A DNA stretch of 64,000 nucleotides from Fibrobacterota bacterium (GTDB lineage Bacteria; Fibrobacterota; Fibrobacteria; UBA11236): NCBI GenBank assembly GCA_028287505.1, contig JAQBPN010000096.1, forward strand, positions 1 to 64,000, given 5' to 3'. Every line of letters starts with the position of its first letter. Positions within the stretch are counted from its first letter, which is position 1. Positions 43,398-51,826 of this stretch are shown piece after piece. The notes beneath the pieces were generated by a model. That model saw only the letters and a list, made by a program, of their open reading frames with translations. It searched no databases and had not been told where the DNA came from. A program made the position numbers and the translations under genes.

Positions 43398-45007
43398 TGC
43401 CGGGATTTCCAGGACTGCTGCGCAGGCTCCGCCCCCGCGCTCCCCGATGGCGGGACCTGGGATGGATCTGTCTTTCCGCCGTGGCCTGGGCGTTCTGCTA
43501 TCCGCCCTTTCCCCTGGGGCCTCTGGCCTTCGTGGTCCTGCTTCCGGCCTTCTTCGCCACCATGCGCCTGAACACGCGCCAGGCCTTCCTCTACCATTTC
43601 GCCGCCGGCATCGCTTACAACACGGTCATGTACTGGTGGATCTACAACGTGATCAAGGTCGGCCCCGCTTTCGTCATCGGGGCGGGCCTGGTTCTCCTCA
43701 TTCTCTACCTTTCCTTTTTCAACGCTCTGCTCGGCTGGCTCTTCCGCATCCTGGCCGGCAAACCCTTCGGCCTGGCCGCCTATCCCCTGCTCTGGGGCGG
43801 CCTGGAAGTGGTGCGCACCATGGGTGAAATGTCCTTCCCCTGGAACGACATGGGTTATACCCTGGGACATTGGCCCAGCCTGATCCAATCGGTGTCCTTT
43901 CTCGGCATCTTCGGACTGTCCATGGCCGTGATCGCCTGCAACTGCCTGGCCTTCACCCTCTGGCGCGGCAAGGGCCGCATCCGTTGGGCCGCGGGGGCGG
44001 TAGCTGCGGCGATACCCCTGGCGCTGGCCGTCCAGGGCCGGCTTTCCCTGGCCAGGCCCGATCCTGTGAACCCTCCCACCCTGGACATCAGCCTGGTGCA
44101 GCCCTCCATTCCCCAGACCAAGAAATGGGACGAGGACTATTTCCGCGAGGTGATGGAAAAGACCTGGGACACCATGGAAGGGCATCCCAACGACAGCACC
44201 ATCACCAAAGGCACCGACCTGATAGTGCTGGCGGAAACCGCCGTGCCCGACTTCCTGCGCAGCCGCGCGGACCTGTATGACCGGTTCCGCAAAAAAGCCC
44301 GGGACAGCGGCGCCGATATCCTGGTGGGGGCGCTGGACTATATCCCGGATCCCAAACCGTATCATACCTATCTCTTCTACAATTCCGCATTCCTGTTCCC
44401 GGCCAAAGGGGATTCGAAATCCGTCCTGCAATATTCCAAATTGCGGCTGGTTCCCTTCAGCGAACGGCTCCCCTTCGATGACGTCTTCCCCATCATCAAC
44501 TACGTGAACCTGGGGGAAGGGGATTTCTCATCGGGTCCGGATTATGAGATTTGGACCCGCGGCGTCCGCTACGCGCCTTCCATCTGCTACGAGATCATCT
44601 ATCCGGATTTCGTGCGCGGGGCCCGGCGCCGGGGAGCCCAATTGCTGGTCAACATCACCAACGACGGGTGGTTCGGTTACAGCAACGCCCCCTTCATGCA
44701 CGCCAACATCTCCCGCTTCCGGGCCATCGAAGCGGGAGCGCCAATCGCGCGCTGTTCCAACGCCGGCATCAGCGTTTTCTACGACTATAAGGGGCGCGTG
44801 CTGGGAAAGACCCGGCTCTCCGAGGTTACCGTGCTGCGGCGCAAGGTGCCCTTGATTTCCCGAGACACCTGGTATCTGCGCCATGGGGACGCGGTGGAAG
44901 GTTTTCTCGCCTGGTTCTTCGTGCCCGGGTTCCTGGGCTGCTGGTATATGGCGTGGCGGGACAACCGGGAGACCAAGAAGCGCTCGCGCCTTCCGCATTC
45001 CGCTTGA
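43397..45007 (+). CDS. lnt: Apolipoprotein N-acyltransferase
   Basis: This protein has 536 residues. The N-terminal half has six to eight membrane helices (AFCYPPFPLGPLAFVVLL; AGIAYNTVMYWWIYNVI). A periplasmic nitrilase-like domain contains the catalytic triad region: Glu in VLAETAVPDFL, Lys in SKLRLVPFSERLPF and Cys in SICYEIIYPDFVRG. The INITNDGWFGYSNAPFMH motif is also diagnostic. It adds the third acyl chain to lipoproteins, consistent with the several lipoproteins predicted here. It overlaps rsmI by one base. A membrane segment lies at the C-terminus (FLAWFFVPGFLGCWYMAW). Confidence 0.95.
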   Translation: MPGFPGLLRRLRPRAPRWRDLGWICLSAVAWAFCYPPFPLGPLAFVVLLPAFFATMRLNTRQAFLYHFAAGIAYNTVMYWWIYNVIKVGPAFVIGAGLVLLILYLSFFNALLGWLFRILAGKPFGLAAYPLLWGGLEVVRTMGEMSFPWNDMGYTLGHWPSLIQSVSFLGIFGLSMAVIACNCLAFTLWRGKGRIRWAAGAVAAAIPLALAVQGRLSLARPDPVNPPTLDISLVQPSIPQTKKWDEDYFREVMEKTWDTMEGHPNDSTITKGTDLIVLAETAVPDFLRSRADLYDRFRKKARDSGADILVGALDYIPDPKPYHTYLFYNSAFLFPAKGDSKSVLQYSKLRLVPFSERLPFDDVFPIINYVNLGEGDFSSGPDYEIWTRGVRYAPSICYEIIYPDFVRGARRRGAQLLVNITNDGWFGYSNAPFMHANISRFRAIEAGAPIARCSNAGISVFYDYKGRVLGKTRLSEVTVLRRKVPLISRDTWYLRHGDAVEGFLAWFFVPGFLGCWYMAWRDNRETKKRSRLPHSA

Positions 45008-45027
45008 TGTGCATGAGCACCCGCGGC

Positions 45028-45387
45028 TCAAAAGCCGGCGGGGATTTCCAGATGCAGACCGGTGCGCACATCTTTCCAATAGCGGATCATCTTCTCCCGG
45101 ATCACGTCCCCGGCCAGGCCTTTCAAGGCCTCCTGCATCGGCCCCACTTCCACCAGACGATTGTTCACCCCGCCGCATTCCACCAGACCCACCGGGCCTC
45201 CGGAATAGATGAGATTGCAGAAGTTGAAGGAACACCGGATGAAATGGCGCCCGGATATGGAAACGTTCTCGGAGATGAATTCCCGGTTCTGCACCATTTC
45301 CAAGCCCGCTTCCGGCCGTAGGGATTCCCCGGTCGGCGCTGCATTGCCCGCTTCGCCGGCCCCGCCGGTTGCTTCCTGATCATCCAT
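45028..45387 (-). CDS. Hypothetical protein (119 aa)
   Basis: This protein has 119 residues. An unstructured Gly/Ala/Glu-rich N-terminus is followed by a beta-rich core with pentapeptide-like features (NREFISENVSISGRHFIRCS, FNFCNLIYSGGPVGLVECGG). The C-terminal helix is amphipathic (QEALKGLAGDVIREKMIRYW). No family is recognised with confidence. It is the last gene of a seven-gene minus-strand run, 15 bp after panB, and convergent with lnt with a 20-bp gap. It has no signal peptide, so it is probably cytoplasmic. Confidence 0.65.
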   Translation of the reverse strand: MDDQEATGGAGEAGNAAPTGESLRPEAGLEMVQNREFISENVSISGRHFIRCSFNFCNLIYSGGPVGLVECGGVNNRLVEVGPMQEALKGLAGDVIREKMIRYWKDVRTGLHLEIPAGF

Positions 45388-45402
45388 GGTTCACAGCCCT
45401 TT

Positions 45403-46155
45403 TCATTTTTCGGGAAACCGGCGTTCGCGCACAGCCCGGCAATACTCTTCCGCCCCTGCCAAGGCGGCACCGTGCAGTCCCGCGAAAGCCTTGGCGAAAG
45501 GCGGTATGGGTCCCGGGTGCAAGCCCAGAAAATCGTGCAGCACAAGCACCTGTCCGTCCACGTCCCTGCCCGCGCCGATGCCGATGGTGGGAACGGGTAC
45601 CGCGCGGGTTACCTGGGCCGCCAGGTCGAAAGCCATGTGCTCCAGCACCATGCCGATGGCTCCGGCCTTGACCAGGGCGTCCGCCGAGCGCAGCACTTCG
45701 TCCCGTTCCGGGGGTTCGCGCCCCACCTGTTTGAAGGATTTGGCCGTCTGCGGCAACAACCCCAGGTGCCCGACGACGGGAATGCCTTCCGAGGTCAGGG
45801 CTTTGATGGCCTCCAGTTTGGCGCCTTCCAGTTTCACGGAATGGGCTCCCAGCTGGAGGAACCGGCGGCCATTGGCCACCGCCTTGGCCGGATCGGAATC
45901 CGAACCGTAGGGCATATCTGCCAGGATATGGGTCCGTGTGGCCCCCCGGGCGGCCGCGGCGACGAAAATGGACATGGTGTCCATGCCCACCTCGCGGGTG
46001 GAGGAAAGCCCCAGGACCACGTTGGCCAGGGAATCCCCCACCAGGATCACGTCCACGCCCGCCTCTTCCAGGATGCGCGCGAACGGATAGTCATAGCCGG
46101 TGGCCATGACCATGGGCGTATGCTTGAAGCGGGCGAATTCGGAGGCTTGGATCAT
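45403..46155 (-). CDS. panB: 3-methyl-2-oxobutanoate hydroxymethyltransferase
   Basis: This protein has 250 residues, making ketopantoate from 2-oxoisovalerate and methylene-tetrahydrofolate for pantothenate and CoA. Family motifs: MVMATGYDYPFARILEEAGVD, LVGDSLANVVLG, MPYGSDSDPAKAVANG, VKLEGA, PVVGHLGLLPQTA and the GIGAGRDVDGQVLVLHD region. The metal-binding Asp in VGDSL is present. The usual TAYD motif reads TGYD here. It is in a minus-strand operon with gluQ and recO, 15 bp from gluQ. PanC and PanD are not in the window. Confidence 0.95.
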   Translation of the reverse strand: MIQASEFARFKHTPMVMATGYDYPFARILEEAGVDVILVGDSLANVVLGLSSTREVGMDTMSIFVAAAARGATRTHILADMPYGSDSDPAKAVANGRRFLQLGAHSVKLEGAKLEAIKALTSEGIPVVGHLGLLPQTAKSFKQVGREPPERDEVLRSADALVKAGAIGMVLEHMAFDLAAQVTRAVPVPTIGIGAGRDVDGQVLVLHDFLGLHPGPIPPFAKAFAGLHGAALAGAEEYCRAVRERRFPEK

Positions 46156-46170
46156 CGGACTAAAAATAGT

Positions 46171-47187
46171 TTATGACGCGGGATCGGTCCCGGGTCCGGG
46201 CCGGGGCAATCCCGCCTCCCGGGCCAGGTCCGCCCAGAAGATGGGCCCGGCGGGAATCCGCTCCGGCGCGAAACCGGGCAACAGGTCCCCGGCGCGGGTC
46301 GGGTTCTCCGCCCGGATGCCCAGTTGCCGCGCGAAGAAAGCGAGCAAGGGTCCCGGGGTTCCCAGACTCTCCCTCAATCCCCGCAGGGAGACGGCCCCCT
46401 CCGATTTGGAAAGCTTGCCGGCCTCCTCATCCAACAACAGATCATGGTGGAGAAAGCGCGCGCCCGGAAACGTCTTGCAGCCCAATAGCCCCGCCAGCCA
46501 CAGTTGGGCTCCCGTGGAAGGCAGCAAATCCTTGCCGCGCACGATCAGGTCCATGCCGTATTCCTCATCGTCCACCAAGGAAGCGAGCTGGTAGGCCGGC
46601 TCGCCGTTCCGCTGCCAGACCACGAAGTCCCCCATTTCCCTTCCCGGCGCCAGGGTCGCCGCCCCGGCGGGAATCGCGGCCAGGGTAACCTCAGCGCTAC
46701 TGGGGACCCGCAACCGCAGCGGATAGGATTCCGTGGCCGGGTGCCGGTCATCGAAGGTCTTCCGCCAGGCGATACCGGCGGACCGGCACGTGCCGGGGTA
46801 TATGCCCGGCCGGCCGGCGGCCAGGGAGTCCCGCCTCACCTTTTCCCGGCTGCAGGAACAGGCGTACAACAAGGGCCCGTCCCCGGATTCCAGCGCCGCA
46901 AGCCGCTCCAGGGCCATCCGGTATTTGTCCAGACGCAAGCGCTGGCTGAAAGTCTCTTTGACCTCGGCGAGGGTGCGGGGACCGGTGTCCCAATCCACTC
47001 CCAGCCATGGCAGGGAAATGAAGATGTCCTCGATATATTCTTCCCGGAACCGGGCCGTGTCCAAATCGTCGACGCGGAGATGGATGGAAGCGCCTTGGCT
47101 GCGGGCCAGGAGCCACGTCAGCAGGAAGGACCAGGCGTTGCCGGCGTGCAAGAGGCCGCTGGGCGTGGGGGCGATCCTGGTTCTCAT
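46171..47187 (-). CDS. gluQ: Glutamyl-Q tRNA(Asp) synthetase-like protein
   Basis: This protein has 338 residues. It is a truncated glutamyl-tRNA synthetase-like enzyme without the anticodon-binding domain. The class I HIGH motif reads LLHAGNAW, and the KMSKS motif is KLSKSEGA. The GluQ-RS zinc site is suggested by YACSCS followed by IYPGTC (CxC...YxxxC). LRVDDLDTARFREEYIEDI replaces the usual RIEDLD. GluQ-RS glutamylates the queuosine of tRNA(Asp). It lies 22 bp after recO and 15 bp before panB. Confidence 0.88.
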   Translation of the reverse strand: MRTRIAPTPSGLLHAGNAWSFLLTWLLARSQGASIHLRVDDLDTARFREEYIEDIFISLPWLGVDWDTGPRTLAEVKETFSQRLRLDKYRMALERLAALESGDGPLLYACSCSREKVRRDSLAAGRPGIYPGTCRSAGIAWRKTFDDRHPATESYPLRLRVPSSAEVTLAAIPAGAATLAPGREMGDFVVWQRNGEPAYQLASLVDDEEYGMDLIVRGKDLLPSTGAQLWLAGLLGCKTFPGARFLHHDLLLDEEAGKLSKSEGAVSLRGLRESLGTPGPLLAFFARQLGIRAENPTRAGDLLPGFAPERIPAGPIFWADLAREAGLPRPGPGTDPAS

Positions 47188-47209
47188 CGCGGAGCCGGAT
47201 TCCCCACGG

Positions 47210-47977
47210 TCAGAACGTCTCCAGCATTTCGTGGTAGAAGTCCAGGGTCTTCATGGGCCGCGCCCCGCCCGCATGCTTGCCCAGGAAGGACAGGAGAAAC
47301 GCTTCCGCCTGGGATTCCTCGTCCCGGGGCAGGCGCCCCGCCCGGATGCCCATTTCCTGGAGCCTGCCGAGCCAGCGCAACAGCCGGCCCGGAAAGGCGA
47401 TGCCGCCCGCCCCGGCCCCGGCGCAGGCCGCGCAAACGGGGCCGCCCAGATCCGGATCCATACGGACCCGGAAGCCCGTGGCGGGCCGGCCGCATTGCAC
47501 GCATTCGGAAAACTGGGGACTGAAACCGGAAACCGCGCACAGACCCAGGAGAAAATCGCAGAGATGCAGGACGGGATCGAAGGCCGGATCGTCCGCCTCG
47601 TCGATCTGTTCCAGGCGCTCCAGCAGCATTTCATAATGCGGATGCGATTGCGCGGGCTCGGCCACGTATTTGAGATACAGTTCCATGAAGACGTGGCCCA
47701 GGGATTGCCGCGCCGGATCCGATTTCAGGCGCGGAAAGTCCCTGATCAGGCCGGCCTCCATCAGGGTATGGATTTCCGATTTCGATTTCTCGGGATAAAC
47801 GAACTGATCCAGGGTGAAAAAATCCAACAGGCCGCTGAACCTGGACTTGGGGCGCTTGGCGCCTTTGGCGATGAGGGTGATGAGCCCGGACTCGCGGGTG
47901 AAAACCTTGAGGATGAGGCTGCTGTCCGAAAAAGGGATCTTCTTCAGGATCAGGCCTGGCGATTTTACCGATGCCAT
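47210..47977 (-). CDS. recO: DNA repair protein RecO
   Basis: This protein has 255 residues. The N-terminal OB-fold (SPGLILKKIPFSDSSLILKVF, TRESGLITLIAKGAKRPKSR, GLLDFFTLDQFVY) and the Cys4 zinc site (SECVQCGRP ... VCAACA) are typical of RecO. RecO loads RecA with RecR at SSB-coated gaps. The length is normal. It is in a minus-strand operon between the mutarotase-like gene and gluQ. Confidence 0.94.
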   Translation of the reverse strand: MASVKSPGLILKKIPFSDSSLILKVFTRESGLITLIAKGAKRPKSRFSGLLDFFTLDQFVYPEKSKSEIHTLMEAGLIRDFPRLKSDPARQSLGHVFMELYLKYVAEPAQSHPHYEMLLERLEQIDEADDPAFDPVLHLCDFLLGLCAVSGFSPQFSECVQCGRPATGFRVRMDPDLGGPVCAACAGAGAGGIAFPGRLLRWLGRLQEMGIRAGRLPRDEESQAEAFLLSFLGKHAGGARPMKTLDFYHEMLETF

Positions 47978-48013
47978 CGACCCGGTATTCCCTTCACGGC
48001 CGGCTCCGCCGGA

Positions 48014-48874
48014 TCAAAGTCCGTACTGGATGGACCATTGCGTCTGGTTCCCGGGATGGAGGACGGTGTGGTAATAGGGTTCGAAGGAAATCGTGTTCTG
48101 GTTCGCCCAGACGGGCATCCACGCGACCGGGAACCGGCATTCAATCTTCACCTCGCCCAGGGCCGGATGCCTTTGCTTTATCTCAAGGGGCGCGCCGAAA
48201 GGCAGGTTGAGCAATTGGTAGCAGCCCGCTTTCCAATCGTATTCGGGATTGCGTTCCAGGGCCCCGCCGGCATTGAATCGGAATCCGCCGGCCACGGGGA
48301 CATAGGTGGGAAATGCGCATTCGACCGAAAGCGTGCCGCAGGCGAAACCGGCATGGGGAAAAAAGGGATGGGCGAACCAGCGGATGGGCGCGTCGGCCTT
48401 GCCCATGTTTTTGATCAGGGTGGTCGAGATCAGCGTGCGGCCTTTGAGAACGGTCCGTTTTTCCAGGTGGAGATCCCAATCCCGGAAAGTCTGCCTGGAG
48501 GTCATCGTCAGCATGGCTCCGGCCTGCACCACCTTCCAGGGGGCCAGATCGAGAATGGTGAAATTGTCCCGGACATGGAACGGTTTCACGGGGCTGGTCC
48601 GCTTCACCTTGCCCACGCCGATGACCCATACCGAGTCCCCCACTTTGGCATCCGCGGCGCCCAGGGGAATCTCGAAAGCCTCGGGAAGTCCCTGGCCGTC
48701 GAATGGCCTGGGTTCCGGTTCCGGAAACTGCGGGCCCGCGAACAAAGGGCCCTTGGCGTTGTCGGTCACCTGCCAGATATACCCGCCCGCGCAGTAGCGG
48801 GACCCTATGTGTTTACGGTCGGCGACCGGGTCCAGGATGGATACGCGGATACCGGCGCTGTCGAGGTTATACAT
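48014..48874 (-). CDS. Galactose-mutarotase-superfamily (aldose epimerase-like) protein
   Basis: This protein has 286 residues with the beta-sandwich pattern of the aldose-1-epimerase superfamily: a long beta-rich body with KHIGSRYCAGGYIWQV, TTLIKNMGKADAPIRWFAHPFFPHAG and ISFEPYYHTVL. The paired His in WFAHPFFPHAG and the late Glu (ISFEPYYH) fit sugar-ring binding. It differs from GalM, so a hexose-phosphate or oligosaccharide substrate is possible. There is no Shine-Dalgarno sequence, and TATAAC lies four bases before the start codon, so it may have its own leaderless promoter. It is 36 bp upstream of recO. Confidence 0.8.
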   Translation of the reverse strand: MYNLDSAGIRVSILDPVADRKHIGSRYCAGGYIWQVTDNAKGPLFAGPQFPEPEPRPFDGQGLPEAFEIPLGAADAKVGDSVWVIGVGKVKRTSPVKPFHVRDNFTILDLAPWKVVQAGAMLTMTSRQTFRDWDLHLEKRTVLKGRTLISTTLIKNMGKADAPIRWFAHPFFPHAGFACGTLSVECAFPTYVPVAGGFRFNAGGALERNPEYDWKAGCYQLLNLPFGAPLEIKQRHPALGEVKIECRFPVAWMPVWANQNTISFEPYYHTVLHPGNQTQWSIQYGL

Positions 48875-48944
48875 GGGTTATAAATTAGGAAATGCCGGGA
48901 CCGGCGGCGTTCCGGATGGCGTATTCGCTCCGGTTTCCGGTCCG

Positions 48945-49691
48945 TCAGCGCCCTGATTTCAGGACGCGCAACAACCCGGCGATGAAATCGAACTCGCGGC
49001 GATTGGGGTTCATCCTCTGCCAGAGCAGCCGGACGTATTCCTTCTGTGCTTCCTGCTTGCCGCCTTTGAAGAAGCCCCCGGCTTCCAGCGATGCGAGCAT
49101 GCCTTCCATGGCTTGGGCGGTTTCCCCCCGGGTCGGGAAACCCTCGACCGACGGGACTTCACCCTCCGCGGAAGCGGCGGAGCTTTCCATGGGACGGGGT
49201 ACGGAATCCAAGGCTCCCAGAAAAGCGTACAGGCCGATGGCCAAAGCATGGGAAACGTTGAGGCTCAGGGTTTCCGAAGGCAGGGGAATGCGGACCAGAT
49301 GGGTCAACAACAGGGTTTCCTCCCGGAACAGCCCTTGCGACTCGCGCCCGAACACGAGGGCGGAGATTCCGGACCCCACCCCTTTTTTCCAGGCCCGGGC
49401 GGCCGGATCCAGATCCTCGATGCGCTGGGAAGGATCCCGGGATCGGCGCGTGAATCCGTAAGCGGATCCGCAATCGGAAATGGCGTCGCTCAAAGAGGAA
49501 AAGTACCGGGCCGCGTCCAGAACCTCCGGGACCGCTTTGCCGGTTTTCCGCGCGGCGCCGTCCGCGGCGATCCCCGGACTGCCCACGATGCGCAGATCGG
49601 CGAGACCGTAGCAGGCCATGGTGCGGGCCACGAAGCCGACGTTGGCGGCCTGCTCGGGACCGACCAGCACCACGCAAAGGGCCGAAGTCAT
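48945..49691 (-). CDS. SpoU-family (TrmJ-like) tRNA/rRNA methyltransferase
   Basis: This protein has 248 residues. The SPOUT motifs are present: VVLVGPEQAANVGFVARTM (motif 1), SALVFGRESQGLFREE (motif 2) and IPLPSETLSLNVSHALAIGLY (motif 3). The C-terminal extension (RLLWQRMNPNRREFDFIAGLLRVL) matches TrmJ, which 2'-O-methylates position 32 of tRNA. A linker of about 40 residues before it is low in complexity. The exact target cannot be set from sequence. It is 28 bp after ispG. Confidence 0.88.
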   Translation of the reverse strand: MTSALCVVLVGPEQAANVGFVARTMACYGLADLRIVGSPGIAADGAARKTGKAVPEVLDAARYFSSLSDAISDCGSAYGFTRRSRDPSQRIEDLDPAARAWKKGVGSGISALVFGRESQGLFREETLLLTHLVRIPLPSETLSLNVSHALAIGLYAFLGALDSVPRPMESSAASAEGEVPSVEGFPTRGETAQAMEGMLASLEAGGFFKGGKQEAQKEYVRLLWQRMNPNRREFDFIAGLLRVLKSGR

Positions 49692-49719
49692 GGAAAAACC
49701 GGTTCCAAGAGCGGAAGCT

Positions 49720-51612
49720 TCAGGTTTCCGGTTCCGACCAGCGACCGTGTTCCTTGATCAGGTTCACGAGGGCCTCGGGGGCTTCCAGTTCCGGGATGTT
49801 CTTTTTGACCACGTCCCGGCCCACGTAGAGGTTGACCTTGTTGGGGGCCCCGCCCACATAGCCGAAGTCCGCGTCCGCCATTTCCCCGGGACCGTTCACG
49901 ATACAGCCCATGATGGCGATGGAAATGTTCTTGAGGTGGGCCGTGCGCTGGCGGATTTTCTGGGTGGTGGTCTGCAAGTCGAACAGTGTGCGCCCGCAAC
50001 TGGGGCACGCCACGTACTCGGGCTTGGTCCGCCGCACGCCCGCGGCCTGCAGGATATCGTAGCCCAGATGCATGCAGGCCTTGACCCCGGCGGGCCCGCT
50101 TACATGCACCATGTCGCCGATGCCGTCCACCAGCAGGGAACCGAACCGGACCGCCAGCAGCATATTGCCTTCCGGAGTCCCATCGCTCTCGCCCCTGAGG
50201 ATGATTGGATCGGGACGTCCCTTGCGGGCCAGCCAAGCCGCCAGGTACCGGTAACGGGCCACGGGGTTGAAGGCGGAGCCGGAGACGGGCGCGCAAGACC
50301 AGTAAAGATGCGGCAGGTTGAAAATGTCGGCGGGAAGCCTGTCCAGATGTGCCGGATCCTCCACCAGGATCTCCAGGTTGCCCGGAAGGTCGCTGAGGCC
50401 GGAAAGCAGGCGCGAACTGGTCAGGGCCACCAGATTGTGTTTGCTGGCGATGGCGAATTCCACCGTGCGGGGTTCCCATACGGTGGGAATGTCCTGGCGG
50501 GTGGCGTGGGAATCGTGGGTGCCGGACCATTCGATGCGGCGCTCGCCTTTGGGAACCGATTCCGATCCCGGATCGGGCGTGCCCACGGCGATTTTCTCGC
50601 GTCCGCCCACGGCCAGGCCGCCCAGGTGGAGCGCGGGGACTTCCCGGCGGTGGAAATTGTAGTAGTCCAGGCTTTCCGGCAAGGCGGGACAGGCTTCCAG
50701 CTGCGAAAGGTCGCACAGCTTCACCAGGGCTTTGGCCACGGGAATCTCGTGCACGGGATCTTCGGTCAGGGAGACGCGGATGGTGTCGCCGATTCCGTCC
50801 AGCAACAGGGCCCCGATGCCGACGGAGGATTTCAGGCGGCCGTCTTCCCCGTCTCCCGCCTCGGTCACGCCCACGTGGAAGGGATACGGCTTATGATCCC
50901 GGTCCAGGCGCGCGGCCAGCAGGCGGTAGGCCTGGACCACTACGCGGGGATTGGAAGACTTCATGCTGAAGACGATTTGATCGAAACCCTCGGCTTCGCA
51001 GACGAGCAGGTATTCCAGGGCGGACTCCACCATGCCTTCGATGGTGTCCCCGTATTTCCACATGATGCGATCGGACAGGGAACCGTGGTTGGTTCCGATG
51101 CGCAGGCAGACGCCGCGGTCCTTGGCCATGCGCACCAGGGGCGCGAACGCGTCGAAGACCTTCTGGACGCCGGCGGCGAAACTGGCGTCGTCGTAATCCC
51201 TGGGGGTGGCGGCTTTGGAGTCCACGAAGTTGCCGGGGTTGATGCGCACCTTCTCCACCCACTTGACCGCTTCCATGGCCGCGCGCGGCTGGAAATGGAT
51301 ATCCGCGGAAACGGGCACGTCGCATCCGGCGGCGCGCACCTTGCGCATGATCTCTTCCAGGCACTCCGAGTCCTTCTGGGTGGGCGTGGTGATGCGCACC
51401 AGCTCGCAACCGGCCTTGGCCAGTTCCAGGGTCTGGAACACCGTGGCGTCGATGTCCTTGGTGTTGGTGGTGGTCATGGACTGGACCAGGATGGGTTCGT
51501 CCCCGCCGATGTAGCGGTTGCCGACGCGGACCTTCAATGTCTTGCGGCGCTTGGGGGCGAAACGGTCGGCGGTATAGGGCAGGGGCGTAACGAGGGAGGA
51601 TTGGGTCTGCAT
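49720..51612 (-). CDS. ispG: Large-type IspG (HMBPP synthase, GcpE)
   Basis: This protein has 630 residues from ATG 51610-51612, which has an AGGAAG site seven bases upstream; the frame is open to 51756 without support. The N-terminal TIM barrel includes ILVQSMTTTNTKDIDATV, VPVSADIHFQPRAA, VRINPGNFVDSK, LRIGTNHGSLSDRI and FHVGVTEAGDGEDGRLKSS. The C-terminal iron-sulfur domain has YVACPSCGRTLFDL and GCIVNGPGEMADADFGYVGG, giving the three Cys and Glu ligands. About 250 extra residues lie between (about 290-520), as in the enlarged IspG of plants, Chlamydiae and Bacteroidetes. The window thus encodes one MEP isoprenoid step. Confidence 0.95.
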   Translation of the reverse strand: MQTQSSLVTPLPYTADRFAPKRRKTLKVRVGNRYIGGDEPILVQSMTTTNTKDIDATVFQTLELAKAGCELVRITTPTQKDSECLEEIMRKVRAAGCDVPVSADIHFQPRAAMEAVKWVEKVRINPGNFVDSKAATPRDYDDASFAAGVQKVFDAFAPLVRMAKDRGVCLRIGTNHGSLSDRIMWKYGDTIEGMVESALEYLLVCEAEGFDQIVFSMKSSNPRVVVQAYRLLAARLDRDHKPYPFHVGVTEAGDGEDGRLKSSVGIGALLLDGIGDTIRVSLTEDPVHEIPVAKALVKLCDLSQLEACPALPESLDYYNFHRREVPALHLGGLAVGGREKIAVGTPDPGSESVPKGERRIEWSGTHDSHATRQDIPTVWEPRTVEFAIASKHNLVALTSSRLLSGLSDLPGNLEILVEDPAHLDRLPADIFNLPHLYWSCAPVSGSAFNPVARYRYLAAWLARKGRPDPIILRGESDGTPEGNMLLAVRFGSLLVDGIGDMVHVSGPAGVKACMHLGYDILQAAGVRRTKPEYVACPSCGRTLFDLQTTTQKIRQRTAHLKNISIAIMGCIVNGPGEMADADFGYVGGAPNKVNLYVGRDVVKKNIPELEAPEALVNLIKEHGRWSEPET

Positions 51613-51810
51613 ATGGTGCTTCCTAAAATAGCCGATTTCGCCTTCTTTGTCCCGAATCCGTTTGGCGCGGGCCGATTTTCCGGGAAATCCGCGCCCAGGA
51701 TATGCCGCTTGGGCCGGTGGCGGGTGCCTGGAGCCATCGATTTTCCGCATTTTCACCCCCGAAAAAAATATGCGGACCCCCCTTGTCCGAATCCGGAACC
51801 GGGAATTACC

Positions 51811-51826
51811 TTAACCATATGGTTAA
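51811..51826 (+). promoter_or_regulatory. Palindromic operator overlapping tetR start codon
   Basis: TTAACCATATGGTTAA is a perfect 16-bp palindrome that contains the ATG of the TetR-family gene (51819). TetR regulators bind such dyads. Its location would let the protein block its own transcription or translation start and thus control the exporter operon. A weak -35-like TTGTCC lies at 51783-51788. Confidence 0.6.

Noticed and set aside
46733-48883. A 716-codon plus-strand frame opposite gluQ, recO and the mutarotase-like gene
   Set aside because: It crosses three clear minus-strand genes and their gaps, with no start signal.
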